In this document: in pieces, positions 14,146 through 24,885 of the stretch | How positions within the stretch are numbered: position 1 is the stretch's first letter | How the letters are laid out: each line of letters opens with the position of its first letter | NCBI GenBank assembly: GCA_905182995.1 | Contig: CAJJDP010000001.1 | Coordinates: 392,001-456,000 of the forward strand | Length of the DNA: 64,000 nucleotides | Direction of reading: 5' to 3' | Origin: Paramecium octaurelia | Lineage: Eukaryota > Ciliophora > Oligohymenophorea > Peniculida > Parameciidae | Made by a program: the position numbers and the translations under genes | The notes under the pieces: generated by a model | What the model was told of the DNA's origin: nothing | The model's input: only the letters and a program-made list of their open reading frames with translations | The model's database searches: none

Positions 14146-15293
14146 ATGTAAGAGTTAACAGAACTTAAGAACCTAGTTATATAATCTCTTGAGGCAAATG
14201 GATCTCTGGCTAAGATTAGAGCTTAAATTAGAGCATCTGTCTTTAATGTGGTTGATTAGTAAGAAGGCAATAGTAAAAAGCCATCCCCATTTTTCTGGGA
14301 AAATAATAAAGCTTAGACAATATATGAATTGGGTTGTGGTCGAGACATGCTGGAATTGATTAAAGAATTTTTCCTCTTTTTCGACATGCATTATACAAAT
14401 TCAATATTTTCAAGGTATTAACTTTGAATGATTTTTTAGTGAAAGTAATTTGAAAGATGAAATTAATAGAGAGTAGATTGCCAAGAAATTAAATATAGAA
14501 GCCAATGATACAACAAAGCCATTGTTATTTTTCTTATTAAAAAATAGACATTCAGAAAAACAATCGTAAAATATTCATCAAGATATCATTTAGTGAAGAA
14601 AAAGCACCTTAAAAGAATGCTCAGCCACCTCAAAAAGAAGCCTAACTACAGTAGTAATAGCAATAGCAAAAATAATAATAAGAATAAAAATTATAAGAAC
14701 AGAAAAAGCAAGAGGAGCTGAGAAAATAGGAGGATCTTAAAAGGTAGGATGAATAGAGAAAATAATTATAAGAAGAATAAAAGAGATAGGATGAATTAAA
14801 AAAATAGTAGGATGAATAGAAGAGATTAGAAGAGTAAAAAAAGGAGTAGCAACGAAAATAATAAGAAGAATAAAAGAAATAAGAAGAGTTGAAGAAGCAA
14901 TAAGAACAATAAAAATAGGAGTAATAGAAGTAAGAGTAACAAAAGAAGGAATAAGAAAAATTGAAAGAATAGTAAAAGTAGCAGGAATTATTAAAATAAC
15001 AATAAGAAAGAGAAAAATAAGAGGCAGCTTAAAAAAAACCTTAACAAAAGAAGTTTGATAACAGAAATTTCGAAGATGAGAAATATGATAATGAAGATTT
15101 TGAGGAAGAATTAGAGGGAGAAGTATAATTATTATAAATTTAGGATTTGAGGGATTCGTAGTTACAATAGGATTAGTTTTAAGAATCAGATGAATATATG
15201 CAACAATCACAATCTTAAGGAATCGATATGACAGTTGATTCAGCTGCATTAGAAGAATTTGATTACTTTGAGGAGATTGAAGAGATGGATTGA
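14146..15293 (+). CDS. FOP/CEP43-like centrosomal (basal body) protein
   Basis: The N-terminus MQELTELKNLVIQSLEANGS then IRAQIRASVFNVV is the FOP-type LisH dimerisation region. The rest of that domain follows: ELIKEFFLFFDMHYT, then across a 25-nt intron (14415-14439) DEINREQIAKKLNI and TKPLLFFLL. A second intron at 14566-14593 (28 nt) leads into about 170 residues almost entirely Gln, Lys, Glu and Arg, followed by an acidic tail ending IEEMD and TGA 15291-15293. FOP-family proteins sit at centrioles and basal bodies and support ciliogenesis. The domain assignment is strong. The long charged linker is unlike animal FOP. FOR20/FOPNL is an alternative, but that protein is shorter. Confidence 0.85.
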
Positions 15294-15336
15294 AATTTTG
15301 AATTGCTAAATATGCAAATATATTAAATTTTATTTT

Positions 15337-16203
15337 ATGTTGCAAGGTTTAAATGTCCCCCCTCTGTTTTCTATTAATAGAGAAGAGATACTTAAACCTG
15401 TTCAATAAGCATAGGTAGAGCAGGTACCAACCAAGTAAACTGTTGAAGTTAAAGAGATTGATTTAAACCCACCAAATAAAACTTTATATATCAATAGATT
15501 GAATGAGAAAGTGACAGCAGAAGAAATGAGATAAACATTATATGCATTATTTTCATAAAGTGGAAAAGTGCTTGATATAATTGTCAAGAAAAATATTTTA
15601 ATGAGGGGACAGGCTTTTATTTTAATGGAAGATGAAGAATCGGCAATATAAGCTCAAAAAAAGTTTCATAATACTTAATTGTATGATAAAGTGATGGTAA
15701 GACTAAGTTTGATGATTAGAAAGTGAATTTTGCTAAAGAAAAATCATACTATATTTCAAAAGGAGAATATGAGGAGAAGGAGAAGTTGCCTATGAGTGAT
15801 AAAATAAAAGAACATAAGAAGAGAATTTAAGATAAGAGATAAAGGGAAATGTTCAATCAAAAATAATAACGAGAAGCACCAACTATATCTATGCCTTTAA
15901 CAGTGAATTAAGTCTACACAGGAAACAGCAGTAAAATAAAAGTATTATTATATAATTAATTCTTCGATTCAAAATTAACCAAATAAAGTTTTATTTGTTG
16001 AAGGATTGCACTTGGTTGACTTTGTTAACTTGGAACAGCACTTTAGAAACTTTTTCGGATTTAGAGAATTTAGAGGAATCAAACCAAAAGGTGTGGCCTT
16101 CGTGGAATTTGAGGATGAACTCTAGGCAACTCATTGTTTGAATGAATTGAATGGGACCTAATTTGAAGAAGTCACATTATAAATAAGTTATCAGAAGAAA
16201 TGA
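15337..16203 (+). CDS. U1A/U2B''-type snRNP protein with two RRMs
   Basis: RRM1 begins NKTLYINRLNEKVT (RNP2), with RNP1 RGQAFILMEDE. A 23-nt intron at 15697-15719 lies just before KVNFAKEKSY, as expected for the end of RRM1 in the U1A/SNF family. A basic linker (EHKKRIQDKRQREMF) leads to RRM2: NKVLFVEGLHLVDF and KGVAFVEFEDE, ending ISYQKK and TGA 16201-16203. One further intron is needed before RRM2, since the frame shifts by one; a 19-nt GTG...CAG candidate ends about 15919, but I am not certain of it. The family binds U1/U2 snRNA loops. One protein serves both roles in several lineages. Confidence 0.9.
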
Positions 16204-16351
16204 GAAAATATTTATCAAAATTACAAAAAATGAATTTTACATATTAAAATTTTGTTCATGTACTTTCAATCTAAAAAAAACAAAATCGGATTCATAAAAT
16301 TGCTTATGATAATTGAGTTTGTTTAAAATATTGAATTGTGTTTTCCATAAC

Positions 16352-16993
16352 ATGGGTGGCAGTAAATAAAATATGATGATAAGATGTTAAACAGCCTCCA
16401 ATAGATAATCAATTTTTTAAATAGAAATCCTACTGAATACTAATTTGAAGTTTTCATTATCTCGCTTTCATTAATCTATTTTATTATGCTAATCTTATCC
16501 TTTAATTTCCAAAAATCCCACTATATTTCTTAATTGATCAGCATTACTTTAAATATTTTCTAAAAGATTTTAGGATTCCACTTATTGTTATTTACCTATA
16601 ATTCATGACTCAAAACTAAACTAGCGTTTTATACATTATTGTTACTATTTTAGTTTTTACTTTATTTTTGATGTTGTTGGCTTCAACTACATATCTTTAG
16701 AGAGATATAGAAATTAATTTTAGTAGGAGTTATTACCCTCTTAATTCGTTTACACTCCTTAATTAAGGATAATTTACACCTTAGATTTAATAAGAATTCT
16801 TGTATTCGTTATTGTGAATACATAAACTGGATTCATCATATTTTCTCTACTGACTATAATCACCAAGATTATAGTTCTATATCATAATGTTTTCTAATAA
16901 AATGATCCAGAAAAATTTAATTAAGGTCTACTTATATGCAATTTAATAATTTCAGTTTTTCTATTATTAGGATTAATTATAGCTTAATTTTGA
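16352..16993 (+). pseudogene. Four-TM membrane protein frame interrupted by two TGAs
   Basis: The best path starts MGG at 16352, removes a 22-nt intron (16362-16383), and continues KQPPIDNQFFKQKSY into TGA 16434-16436 and, four codons on, TGA 16446-16448. The same frame then reads SFHYLAFINLFYYANL, IPLYFLIDQHYFKYFLKD and VLYIIVTILVFTLFLMLLAS. A 20-nt intron (16748-16767) restores the frame to TLDLIRILVFVIVN, FIIFSLLTIITKIIVL and ICNLIISVFLLLGLIIA, ending TGA 16991-16993. Both internal TGAs fall where Trp would fit. It could be a recently disabled gene, an assembly error, or a gene with a start or exon I have missed. Four membrane helices are visible; no family is recognised. Confidence 0.5.
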
Positions 16994-17010
16994 TAAATAA
17001 TAATACAAAA

Positions 17011-17747
17011 ATGAAGGAAAATTTAATTTTTAATCTATTACTTTACTCAATAACATTACTATTCTACTTATTTACTCAAATAGATTTATTTTAATTTATT
17101 AAATCAAATAATATAATTCATGCTATAGAGAATAAACTTAAATTGAATTTTAATCAATTAATATAAAAATAAGTAGTTTAATTTAAATCCAACAATGCAG
17201 TTTATGTTAGTTTTATAAAAGAAATAATTCAAAATGAAATACAGCATAATCATTATCTTTAGAATGAAACTAATGCTTTGATTTTTTTGACTATCTTACA
17301 AAAAATTAGTAGAGTTACTTTTAAGCTCTGTTTATCCTCAATAAATTTGAATGTTAGTAATTGAATTTAACCTTATTTTATAAGATTTATAGCTAATTAT
17401 ATAAAAAATTAATGTAAGAAGAAATTATGGAAGTGAATAAATCCACATTAATGATATAATAGTTAAACAGGGATCTCTTAATAGAAATGGAATAATAAAG
17501 GAGATTTTCTGATATTCTTACAAAACAGATAGAATTTTATCTCATAAAGCAAATGAAAAACACCATATTAGTTTGTAATTATACATTTGGTTTAACTTTT
17601 TTGTTTATTTATTTCATTTCCACAACAATACATATCATATATGTGCAAAGAAGATACAAAAATTGTATCTTAGGACTTGTAACTTTAACTGAAGATTTAT
17701 TGAATGACAAAACTAACCTTAATCTATTGAAGAGATTGAGTAAATGA
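17011..17747 (+). CDS. Membrane-anchored coiled-coil protein, unidentified
   Basis: Starts MKENLIFNLLLYSITLL, a hydrophobic segment that could be a signal peptide or anchor. An alpha-helical middle (FIKEIIQNEIQHNHYLQNE) and a second helical part (EEIMEVNKSTLMIQQLNRD) follow, then a hydrophobic C-terminal helix (YTFGLTFLFIYFISTTIHII) and a basic tail ending KRLSK at TGA 17745-17747. A frame change near 17350 requires an intron of about 32 nt whose boundaries are not canonical. The outline (N-terminal hydrophobic segment, helical luminal part, C-terminal TM) loosely recalls the KAR5/GEX1 nuclear-fusion type, but I do not see the diagnostic cysteines and make no assignment. Confidence 0.6.
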
Positions 17748-17849
17748 ATTTGATGAGGCTTATTATTTATTTGTTAGTGTGAATTTATTTTATTCATAAC
17801 ACTTTTTTATTTATTTATTTTCATTTTAAATAATCAGTTAAGAATAATA

Positions 17850-18875
17850 ATGAGTACAGTTCAAATGAAATAGCATATCAACTTATTAAGAAAAGCCGTT
17901 GGTGAAATAAAGGATAGCACTTAAGAGAGAATAACTTAAATATCCACAGAAGTTTAATTTAATCCTCAAGATAATAAAGAATTTAATGATTTGCTCAATG
18001 AAATCAAATAAGACACATTAAGAAAATTGCATGCATTTTATGAATTGAAAGTGAATAATAAGACAAATGTATATTAATATGAATTATCAAATTGTTCAAC
18101 CAATTATACAGAATTATAACAATAGATTTTAGAACACTAGGAAATAATCAAAGAAAAGATTAATTAGAATTTGTAAAAGGTATATTATATATTGAAATTA
18201 GAGAGAATAATATGATAAATTGGCAATTCGAATGGTTCTCAATTATGAGAGATTAAAATTATACAAAAAATATTTTAAATCGCTGATATAATATGCAACA
18301 AGAAAGAGAAAAAGTAGATAAGCAAAATTTGATGCATATCAAAAATATTAGTTAGGATTATAAACAAAAGTATTTTATTATTGGAGAAGCACATGTCATA
18401 AAACTGGCTATTAGACAATGCTTATAACTTAAGCTGCCAAAGAGATTAAAAATATTCAATCATGTAAGTAATATCAAATAATTTAGAATTTATTGACATT
18501 GTTAAAATTTTGAAAGCTAAAATAGCTGAAACTGAGGAATAAATTTAAATTAAGAAAAATGCTAAAGCAGAGTTCTCATACAATTTGAGTCGAAATCTTT
18601 TAAAAACCATAAGCAATTTATCAATGGAAGTAATGTCTCTTCATCAAGTTACCATAAAAGGTAATAAATTTCAATGAATTCTAGATAATTAAATTAACAA
18701 TGACGAAAATACTAAATTTTTGAAGGAAGTTAATGGTTTGATTTAATCAAAACTGAGTAGCATTCAATAAGTTAAAGAAAAGCTAAAATCATCTGAAGAA
18801 CCAACAGCCTCTGAGACTCATAAGAAGAATAAACAATCCATTTAGTTTGATCTTTAGAATTAGTCAAGAAAATGA
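17850..18875 (+). CDS. Coiled-coil protein with one Sfi1/POC5-like Trp motif
   Basis: Starts MSTVQMKQHINLLRKAVGEI. Three introns are placed: 18180-18201, 18474-18496 and 18661-18684. Long amphipathic helices dominate. Around 18370 the text KVFYYWRSTCHK resembles the hydrophobic-Trp-Arg core of centrin-binding repeats in Sfi1 and POC5, but only one copy is obvious. The C-terminus is Ser/Glu/Lys-rich (SSEEPTASETHKK), ending SRK at TGA 18873-18875. A centrosomal or basal-body role is inference from that motif and the helical content. About 315 residues. Confidence 0.7.
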
Positions 18876-18959
18876 TTAATATATATATAAATTATCTATT
18901 GAAAATATCTTTAAGGGTTTAATTAAAATTTTTAATTATTAGATTTGAAATATAAAGAA

Positions 18960-19199
18960 ATGGGAATGTGTAATGCAAAGAAACCTATAAGAGGAGAATT
19001 ACCCCATATATGCGAAAAAGTTAAGGAAAATCCTAAATCCGAAAAAATTTTAAGAGAAATGAAAGAAAACAATTAAAATCTCAATCCTTTCAAAAATCCA
19101 ATACTTTCAAGAAGATTACATTCCATTTCAGTTTAATAATCCTTTCAATAAACACTCCAATAAACGATTAATTCAAAAACAACAGATCAAAATCAATGA
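18960..19199 (+). CDS. Small, probably lipid-anchored protein
   Basis: Single-exon frame of 79 codons beginning MGMCNAKKPIRGELPH. Gly2 followed by Cys4 suggests N-myristoylation plus palmitoylation, which would place it at a membrane. The rest is hydrophilic, with SEKILREMKENNQ and a Gln-rich tail ending TTDQNQ before TGA 19197-19199. It resembles no family I know. The short length keeps confidence moderate, but base composition and start context fit a real gene. Confidence 0.55.
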
Positions 19200-19404
19200 T
19201 TTTATTGATTCTTATTATTAATATTAAAATCATTATTTACAACTGATCTCATTCACGACTTAAAATAAAAGTCATTTTATTAATTATTTTATTACTATCT
19301 TTCAATTTTCTTATAAGAAAAATAAAAAGGAAAATGGTGAATATATAAAAATTACTGAATAAATTAATTATAATTCTAATAATAAATATTTAATGATAAT
19401 TTAT

Positions 19405-21072
19405 TCATTTTTCATCTTCCTCTTCTATTGCATCACCTTTTTGAAATTATTAAATGACTTTTACCATTTATGGACTTTAGGCATTTTCATCATGATCGAA
19501 TTCTGTAGTATTGAATTTTTACATAATCTTTTATTAATTAGATTAAACAGGTCGAAATGCGTTATCTTATGTTATAAAAGATCCCTTATTTTCAAGTTTA
19601 TCTTAAGGACTATTTTTTATTTTATCATTAGGAAATTCAGTAGTCAAAGCTTTACCGCTTGAAGAGAACATTTATTTTTTTTAATTAGCAGTTAATTTTG
19701 AGGGTCCTTGCATTCCTGGAGCTTACACACATGATGCAAAGAATGGATCCTACAAACATTAAGTAGCACTAATCCTTTAGCTTGGTTCTTTCTCCAACAT
19801 TTTTTAAATTAAAGACTAATCTATTCAAACTAATATATATTACAGTGATAGAATGGTCAATTTTTTTCATTTGCAAAGGTGTTAAATCAATTTTGCATTA
19901 TTTGTTTAATTTTAATACTAGATTAAATCCAACTCCTGGAAAAAGATCTTTCCCTGTCAATCTTAAATGAATATGAGTATATACAATTTAAAGAAGATTA
20001 CTCCTGCACTGAAAACATCGCATACCTTATCATATTTAATTGTTTTATCAACTAAGTTCGCAATCTCAGGAGCAACGTAACCTGGTGTTCCACATTTAGG
20101 AAATAAATATCTACAATTATCATGATTTAAACTTATCAATATTGCAATAGGTGGCCAATCCAAAATCAACAATTTTTAAGGAATTCAAATCTCCCTTTTT
20201 CAAAAGCATAATATTCTCAGGTTTTAAATCTCTATGCATAATCTATTTTTCATGCATGTATTCGATACCAGTGAGGATTTGCTTAGAAATAACTGATAAT
20301 ATATACCCACATGATATTCCTAACAATATCTTCTGGGAACCCACTTTTATGATTGTTTAATTCATCATGCAAGCTTCTCCCCTCTAATAAATCCATCACC
20401 ATATAAAAAGTGTTGTCTCCCTCATAGACTGCATGCAGTTTAATAAATGATGGATGATCAAGGATGTTGTTGATAGAAATTTCTTGAAACATAGATTCCT
20501 AAGATTAAATATAATTTTACAATTCCATTTTCTGTTTCATTTACATAGGATTTGTCCACACATTTAGCTGCATAATATAATTCAGTATTTTTGTGTCTAA
20601 CAAGAAGAACTCTTGAGGATGCTCCTTTTCCCAAAGTCTAAAGTGGTGTATAAAAGTCTTAAATCCTTTGGAATATGATTTTATTTCTCAAATGCTCCTT
20701 TAGAATTGTAAGGGTCTTTTCGTCACTATAAAATGTAGTTATTTTAGCAACATGATTTTCTTTAGTTTATTTAACCTATAAGAAAATTATGATTATATTG
20801 ACTTATTGAAATTTGAATGACACTATTTTATAATGCTTTTTCCCATTCAGATTATCTTCGTCTACTTCCCATTTAATGTGGGTCTATAATTGGATTGGCA
20901 GAGAATACTTAGATACTTGTGAGTTTTCCTAAAATGTAAATTTTCAGTTAAACTAATCTACCTTGTACAAATCCAATCTTTCAGGCTTGAGTACTCCAAT
21001 ATATTTTTTATTTTCATTCTTTCCTTTTCGAAAACACTCGAATTAATACACAATTTGGGGTTCAATTTACAT
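19405..21072 (-). CDS. CAMK-like serine/threonine protein kinase with N-terminal PH-like region
   Basis: The N-terminal 130 residues (MQIEPQIVYQFECFRKG ... YIGVLKPERLDLYK) look like a PH-type beta domain. The kinase domain follows: LGKGASSRVLLVRHKN, AAKCVDK, HRDLKPEN, VDFGLA, CGTPGYVAPE, and the C-lobe with KMLEKEPSQRISATQ. Seven short introns (22-33 nt) are needed, and each removes a TGA or repairs the frame, for example one of 22 nt just before KYLFPKCGTPG. A Ser/Gln-rich tail ends EEEDEK at TGA 19405-19407. All catalytic residues (VAIK-type Lys, HRD Asp, DFG Asp) are visible, so it should be active. The substrate is unknown. Confidence 0.88.
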
Positions 21073-21420
21073 AGGCAGAACTATTTTAAGATGTATTTAA
21101 AAGTTAAAACAATAAAAATTAATGACAATATTTAATGCAAATAAAATGATTACGAATATAATTTATTTTATATTCCCTTATACATTCCAAAATAATGTTT
21201 AACTTTTATTACACAATTTATTGAGGAATATAATACACAAGTTTTAGGGAAAATAAAAAAATTTATTTTGTGTAACAAATATACTTGATAATATTCTATA
21301 TACTTAAGACACTCAATCTATTAAATAAAATTATTTTTATAGTGTAATCTAAAATAAAATACACATAGTATTATTTATAGAATTGAAGTAAGTCTTCATA
21401 ATAAAATTAATCTTTTTTTT
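21073..21420. other. Intergenic, AT-rich, nothing recognised
   Basis: This gap lies between the divergent kinase gene and the interrupted frame to the right, with several A/T homopolymers, including a run of nine T just before 21425. It probably holds promoter sequence. I see no conserved element or RNA gene. Confidence 0.4.
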
Positions 21421-21429
21421 TGCAATGAT

Positions 21430-21828
21430 TAAACAACTCCAACCTTTAAAGAGAAGGATTTTAGAGAATTATATGATAGAGCAATCATTAAAAATCCATT
21501 CTATTTTTAAATTGAGTAGGAGAAAATAAAAATTTTGAAATTAGAATAAGCATTTATCTTTAGTGTTTTATCCTTTAAATTTAATCTAGGTTAGACAAGA
21601 GTTAGAATGAATATTCATTCAAATTTGAAAAGCTACATAATCAAATAATTATGGATGCTTAATATTAAAGATGAATGATATTATTAATATGAATTTATCA
21701 AATTAATATCTAAAACGCTTGGTTGTTATTTGACATCGTAAGAATCTAAATTTTAAACTCCTGTTGATGATTTACAATTTGCATAACTAAGAGGAGTGTA
21801 GAAACCAGATATGAAATCAATTTGGTGA
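21430..21828 (+). pseudogene. Unidentified protein frame interrupted by a TGA and lacking an in-frame start
   Basis: A coding-like frame reads TPTFKEKDFRELYDRAII, NPFYFQIEQEKIKIL, KLEQAFIFSVLSF, SNLKSYIIKQLWMLNIKDE, then TGA at 21676-21678, then continues YYQYEFIKLISKTLGCYL to KPDMKSIW and TGA 21826-21828. The only nearby ATG (21429) is in another frame. No GT...AG intron removes the internal TGA. Amino-acid balance and G+C look coding on both sides. Most likely a recently disabled duplicate; a missed upstream exon plus a TGA read as an amino acid is the less likely alternative. No family recognised. Confidence 0.45.
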
Positions 21829-21896
21829 TAAGAAAGTTGGTTGTCATAATTGATATTAAGCAAATAAAATATAAAATTGTAATTAATTAGTTTAAA

Positions 21897-22755
21897 TCAA
21901 AAGCAACCCAGAGGTGATTAGTATTAAGCTCCCAACAATACCCTTATTCTCTATAAATTAATTTCTAGTTTATATAAGTGAATGCATAAAAGAAAGCATC
22001 CAATTAATATCACTCCACACTATCCCATTTGCATTATTATGTCACCATATTTTTCTTTCATAATATTAAACCCGTACAAACACAGAATAGTTAGGATAGT
22101 AATTATCAAACTAAAGAGATAGGATAAATAAAATTATAATTTTATTGCCCTCGTCACATAACTAATTTATAATTTGTGATACATCAATTATGAAATAAAG
22201 AGCACAAATATTAAGCTAATTCGTAAGTATAATAAGTAATGTATACTCGATCCTCCTATTTCTGGGTAGATATTTAATTGTAATTAGACAGCATCCCAAG
22301 TAATCAATCCTACGCAGAGGATTACTAACAGAATCTATATTATTATTTCTCTGAAGCCAAATTAATCTGCCAAAGGTTTAACCCTTTTCATTATAAGCGA
22401 TTAGTCTATTTCTTTCTGCTAGCAATTTTCTTTATTATAATTTATATTTACTATTATTTTTATATATAGGTTCTGATACACAAATTTAGTAAAATTACTA
22501 AGACAAGAAATTTACATGGTTGCGCAATTCAAAGGTATTTACAGAAAAACCAAAAATATTTGGATCTACTTTATATTATGATAATATAATTCTTCTTCCA
22601 TTTTTATTATGCGTACTTCCTATGGCCAGCAATTCTTTATCAAAACAGTCATTCACATAATTTATGTGGGATAGTAATTCTTCTTGCATTTCTATCAGTT
22701 TTTTGTCTTTATTTAAGGGCTACCCAAAAGGAATAGTGATTCCTGCTTCTCCCAT
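21897..22755 (-). CDS. Four-TM membrane protein, unidentified
   Basis: Starts MGEAGITIPFGQPLNKD (Gly2 could be myristoylated). The soluble N-terminal part includes LIEMQEELLSHINYVND. A 29-nt intron at 22451-22479 joins it to a membrane half: IIIQILLVILCVGLI, YLRISLIFVLFIS, YLFSLIITILTILCLYGF and CGVILIGCFLLCIHLY, ending SPLGCF at TGA 21897-21899. Without the intron the frame would run into sequence lacking these helices. About 275 residues. The four-helix outline resembles the interrupted frame at 16352-16993, but I see no clear shared sequence. Function unknown. Confidence 0.65.
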
Positions 22756-23097
22756 TGGACAATATTTATTAAAATATTAATTATAAGCAAATGTAAAGAT
22801 TAGAGAAACAGTTTGTTGATAAATCATATAAAATAAAATTACTTATTCATCTTAATTTTGATAGCTTATTAAAAGATAGTATATAAATGACAACAAAATT
22901 GTAATAAAATAATATCATTTAAATTATGATTAGTAATGAAATTCTAAATCTTACTTTTGAATAGAACATGACAACTTTATACCTTTTCAATAACAAGACT
23001 CCTTGATTATATCACCCTATATCCTCGACCTCTATTTGAATCTAAATTTTACAAGTGCAACTATTTATAAATTGTTTGTTATTACAATGATAAAATC
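22756..23097. other. Intergenic, AT-rich, nothing recognised
   Basis: Gap upstream of the four-TM gene and downstream of the next minus-strand gene. A short plus-strand frame here is antisense noise: its codons are hydrophobic and AT-biased, with no start context. No RNA or repeat seen. Confidence 0.4.
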
Positions 23098-23457
23098 TCA
23101 TTTTAATTTCTTCAATAGTTGTTCTCCACTCTGCATGTATTCTGTTTCAATTGATTATATGATCACTCTCTTAATAAGGATTTATGCTTCTTAAAACTTG
23201 AAATAACAACTCTTAATCCATCCCTGTCTTTTACTTAATTAGATTTGCAATCAAATATGCTTACAATGTCCTCTAGTTTCATATGTCCAATAATATTAGC
23301 ATTTCTGTTAAGCTAAGGCTAACCTTGAGTTGTAATTCTCGTATTCTAAATCTCCTCTACTACTATAGACTTATTGAAATCTTCATTATAAATTAATTAA
23401 TTATTGTCCTTTCCTGAATAATGAGTGCTTAATCAACCTGCTCCATTTTCTTTGGAA
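23098..23457 (-). CDS. Small unidentified protein; start unresolved
   Basis: The clear part reads LSTHYSGKDNNQLIYNEDF, VVEEIQNTRITTQGQPQ, GHMKLEDIVSIFDCK and LRVVISSFKKHKSLLRE. A 25-nt GTG...CAG intron leads to YMQSGEQLLKKLK and TGA 23098-23100. Upstream of LSTHYSG the same frame meets a TGA (about 23429) preceded by KENGAG, another place where Trp would fit. The nearest ATG, at about 23438, is in a different frame and I find no intron that connects it. The start coordinate is therefore approximate. A mostly hydrophilic, helical protein with no recognised domain. Confidence 0.5.
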
Positions 23458-23710
23458 ACGTAAAATATTAATCAATAACTCAAGAAGTCAACTCTGAAAA
23501 TGATTAATTAAAATATAATATTATTTTATTGTTGAGTTTAATAAATAAAAATATGATTGAATTCCCTATTAATTTTTTCAATGTCCAAATTATTAGTATT
23601 CTTCGTCTATAATTTTTTAATTCTATGTTGATTGGCAGTACAAAATTTTCAGTATAAATGTAATGCATTAATTTTATTTATTAATGAGCAATATTCTAAA
23701 ATAAATTAAT

Positions 23711-23929
23711 TCACTCTGGCTTTTTATGTGCTTCCATTTGGACATTGGCAGCCATAATAAGACAGTATCGAAATTAAGCCATATGTTTGACACATTCCTT
23801 ATAGTTATTTGTAAGCGAATGTTTTTATAGACAAGCAGTGTAAGCATTCATGTGGTTTTGACAAGTCACTTCATCAGCTGCATCTGCTGCGAGTTTTTCA
23901 GAAGGTGTTGATAATAGTTTCTTCTCCAT
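23711..23929 (-). CDS. Small twin-CX9C (CHCH-type) protein
   Basis: Single-exon frame of 72 codons starting MEKKLLSTPSEKLAADAA. Two Cys-x9-Cys motifs are present: C-QNHMNAYTA-C and C-VKHMAQFRY-C, separated by 12 residues, the classic helix-turn-helix of mitochondrial intermembrane-space proteins imported by Mia40/Erv1. It ends AHKKPE at TGA 23711-23713. Candidates include CMC, COX19 or a CHCHD relative. The second motif ends in Met/Ala-rich sequence without further marks, so I do not name it. Confidence 0.78.
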
Positions 23930-23977
23930 AAATTATTATTAAAATAATAATAATCATTATAATTTTTATTATATATT

Positions 23978-24858
23978 TCATTTCTTACGGTTCTCCAACT
24001 TCCAATCTTCCCAAGATCCATCATAAAGGATTTGCCTAAGTTTCAGAAATATAACTTACTATTTAGTTTTCAAAAGTTCTTAGGCAATTGTTGCTATACA
24101 TGCTAGTTTGCCAGTTTAACAGGTATTAATAATTCTTGTTTTGTTCAAATCGATTCCGTTCTTTTCATAGACTTGTCTTAAATCTTCATCAGACTTCATA
24201 GTCTTATCCTGATTAAGATATTCTGAGAATTCTATATTAATAGATCCAGGAATAGATCCTTTTTTAAAACGAATATTATCTCGTGTGTCAACAATGGCCC
24301 ACTCATCTCCTTTTGGATCATTGGAGTGTTTTAACTAGGAGATTCTGGAAACTTCAGAAGAGCTCACTACTCTACCTTAAAATCTTGGTTGATCCTCTAT
24401 ATTATTGAAATTATTATATACAAATATTGTGTTCCTAAAATTCAGTTGGTTAATGATTCATCCATTTTGAATATCCTCCATCTAAAACAAATACATTTTT
24501 GAATCCAAAATATCTGAAGGTGAACCAAGCTCTGGCTGCAAAGTGAATGTGTTCATCAAAGAACACAATTGGAGTTTGCAAATCAAATTAATTTTCCTTG
24601 ACAAAATGATCAAACAATTATTATTATGGTAGCAATCTTGCTGCTGGTTTTAATTAAGCAGTGATGTCACACAAATTAACAACGGATTGATTGCTTGTTA
24701 TTTTCTGAATACAATTACGCACACAACTTCTGAGACATCTCTACATTGCCTTCTTTGGTTAGAGGTTGCTCTGTCATTATGACATTGGCCACTCTGATTT
24801 TCGCTTATATTTTAAGCAAATATCCAAGAAAGGGTGCTGAAATCAAGGATCCACGCAT
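23978..24858 (-). CDS. Thiosulfate / 3-mercaptopyruvate sulfurtransferase (two rhodanese domains)
   Basis: N-terminal rhodanese domain: TPIVFFDEHIHFAARAWF, FGFKNVFVLDGGYSKW. C-terminal catalytic domain: GDEWAIVDTRDNIRF, GSIPGSINIEFSEYL and the active-site loop NTCQTGKLAC with the catalytic Cys, then LYDGSWEDWKLENRK, TGA 23978-23980. Introns of 25 nt (within the linker before DQPRFQGRVV) and 24 nt (before QILYDGSWEDW) are clear. Near the start (MRGSLISAPFLGYLLK) an additional intron is needed, and the only phase-compatible one I find is an atypical 40 nt. CQTGKLA fits neither the CRKGVTA loop of thiosulfate enzymes nor the CGSGVTA loop of mercaptopyruvate enzymes exactly, so the donor is uncertain. 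Confidence 0.88.
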
Positions 24859-24885
24859 AATTAAAATTAACAATTTTAGAGAATA

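Noticed and set aside
14737-15345. Long hydrophobic minus-strand frame
   Set aside because: It is the complement of the Gln/Lys/Glu-rich part of the FOP-like gene; CTT, CTC and ATT triplets read as Leu and Ile by necessity.
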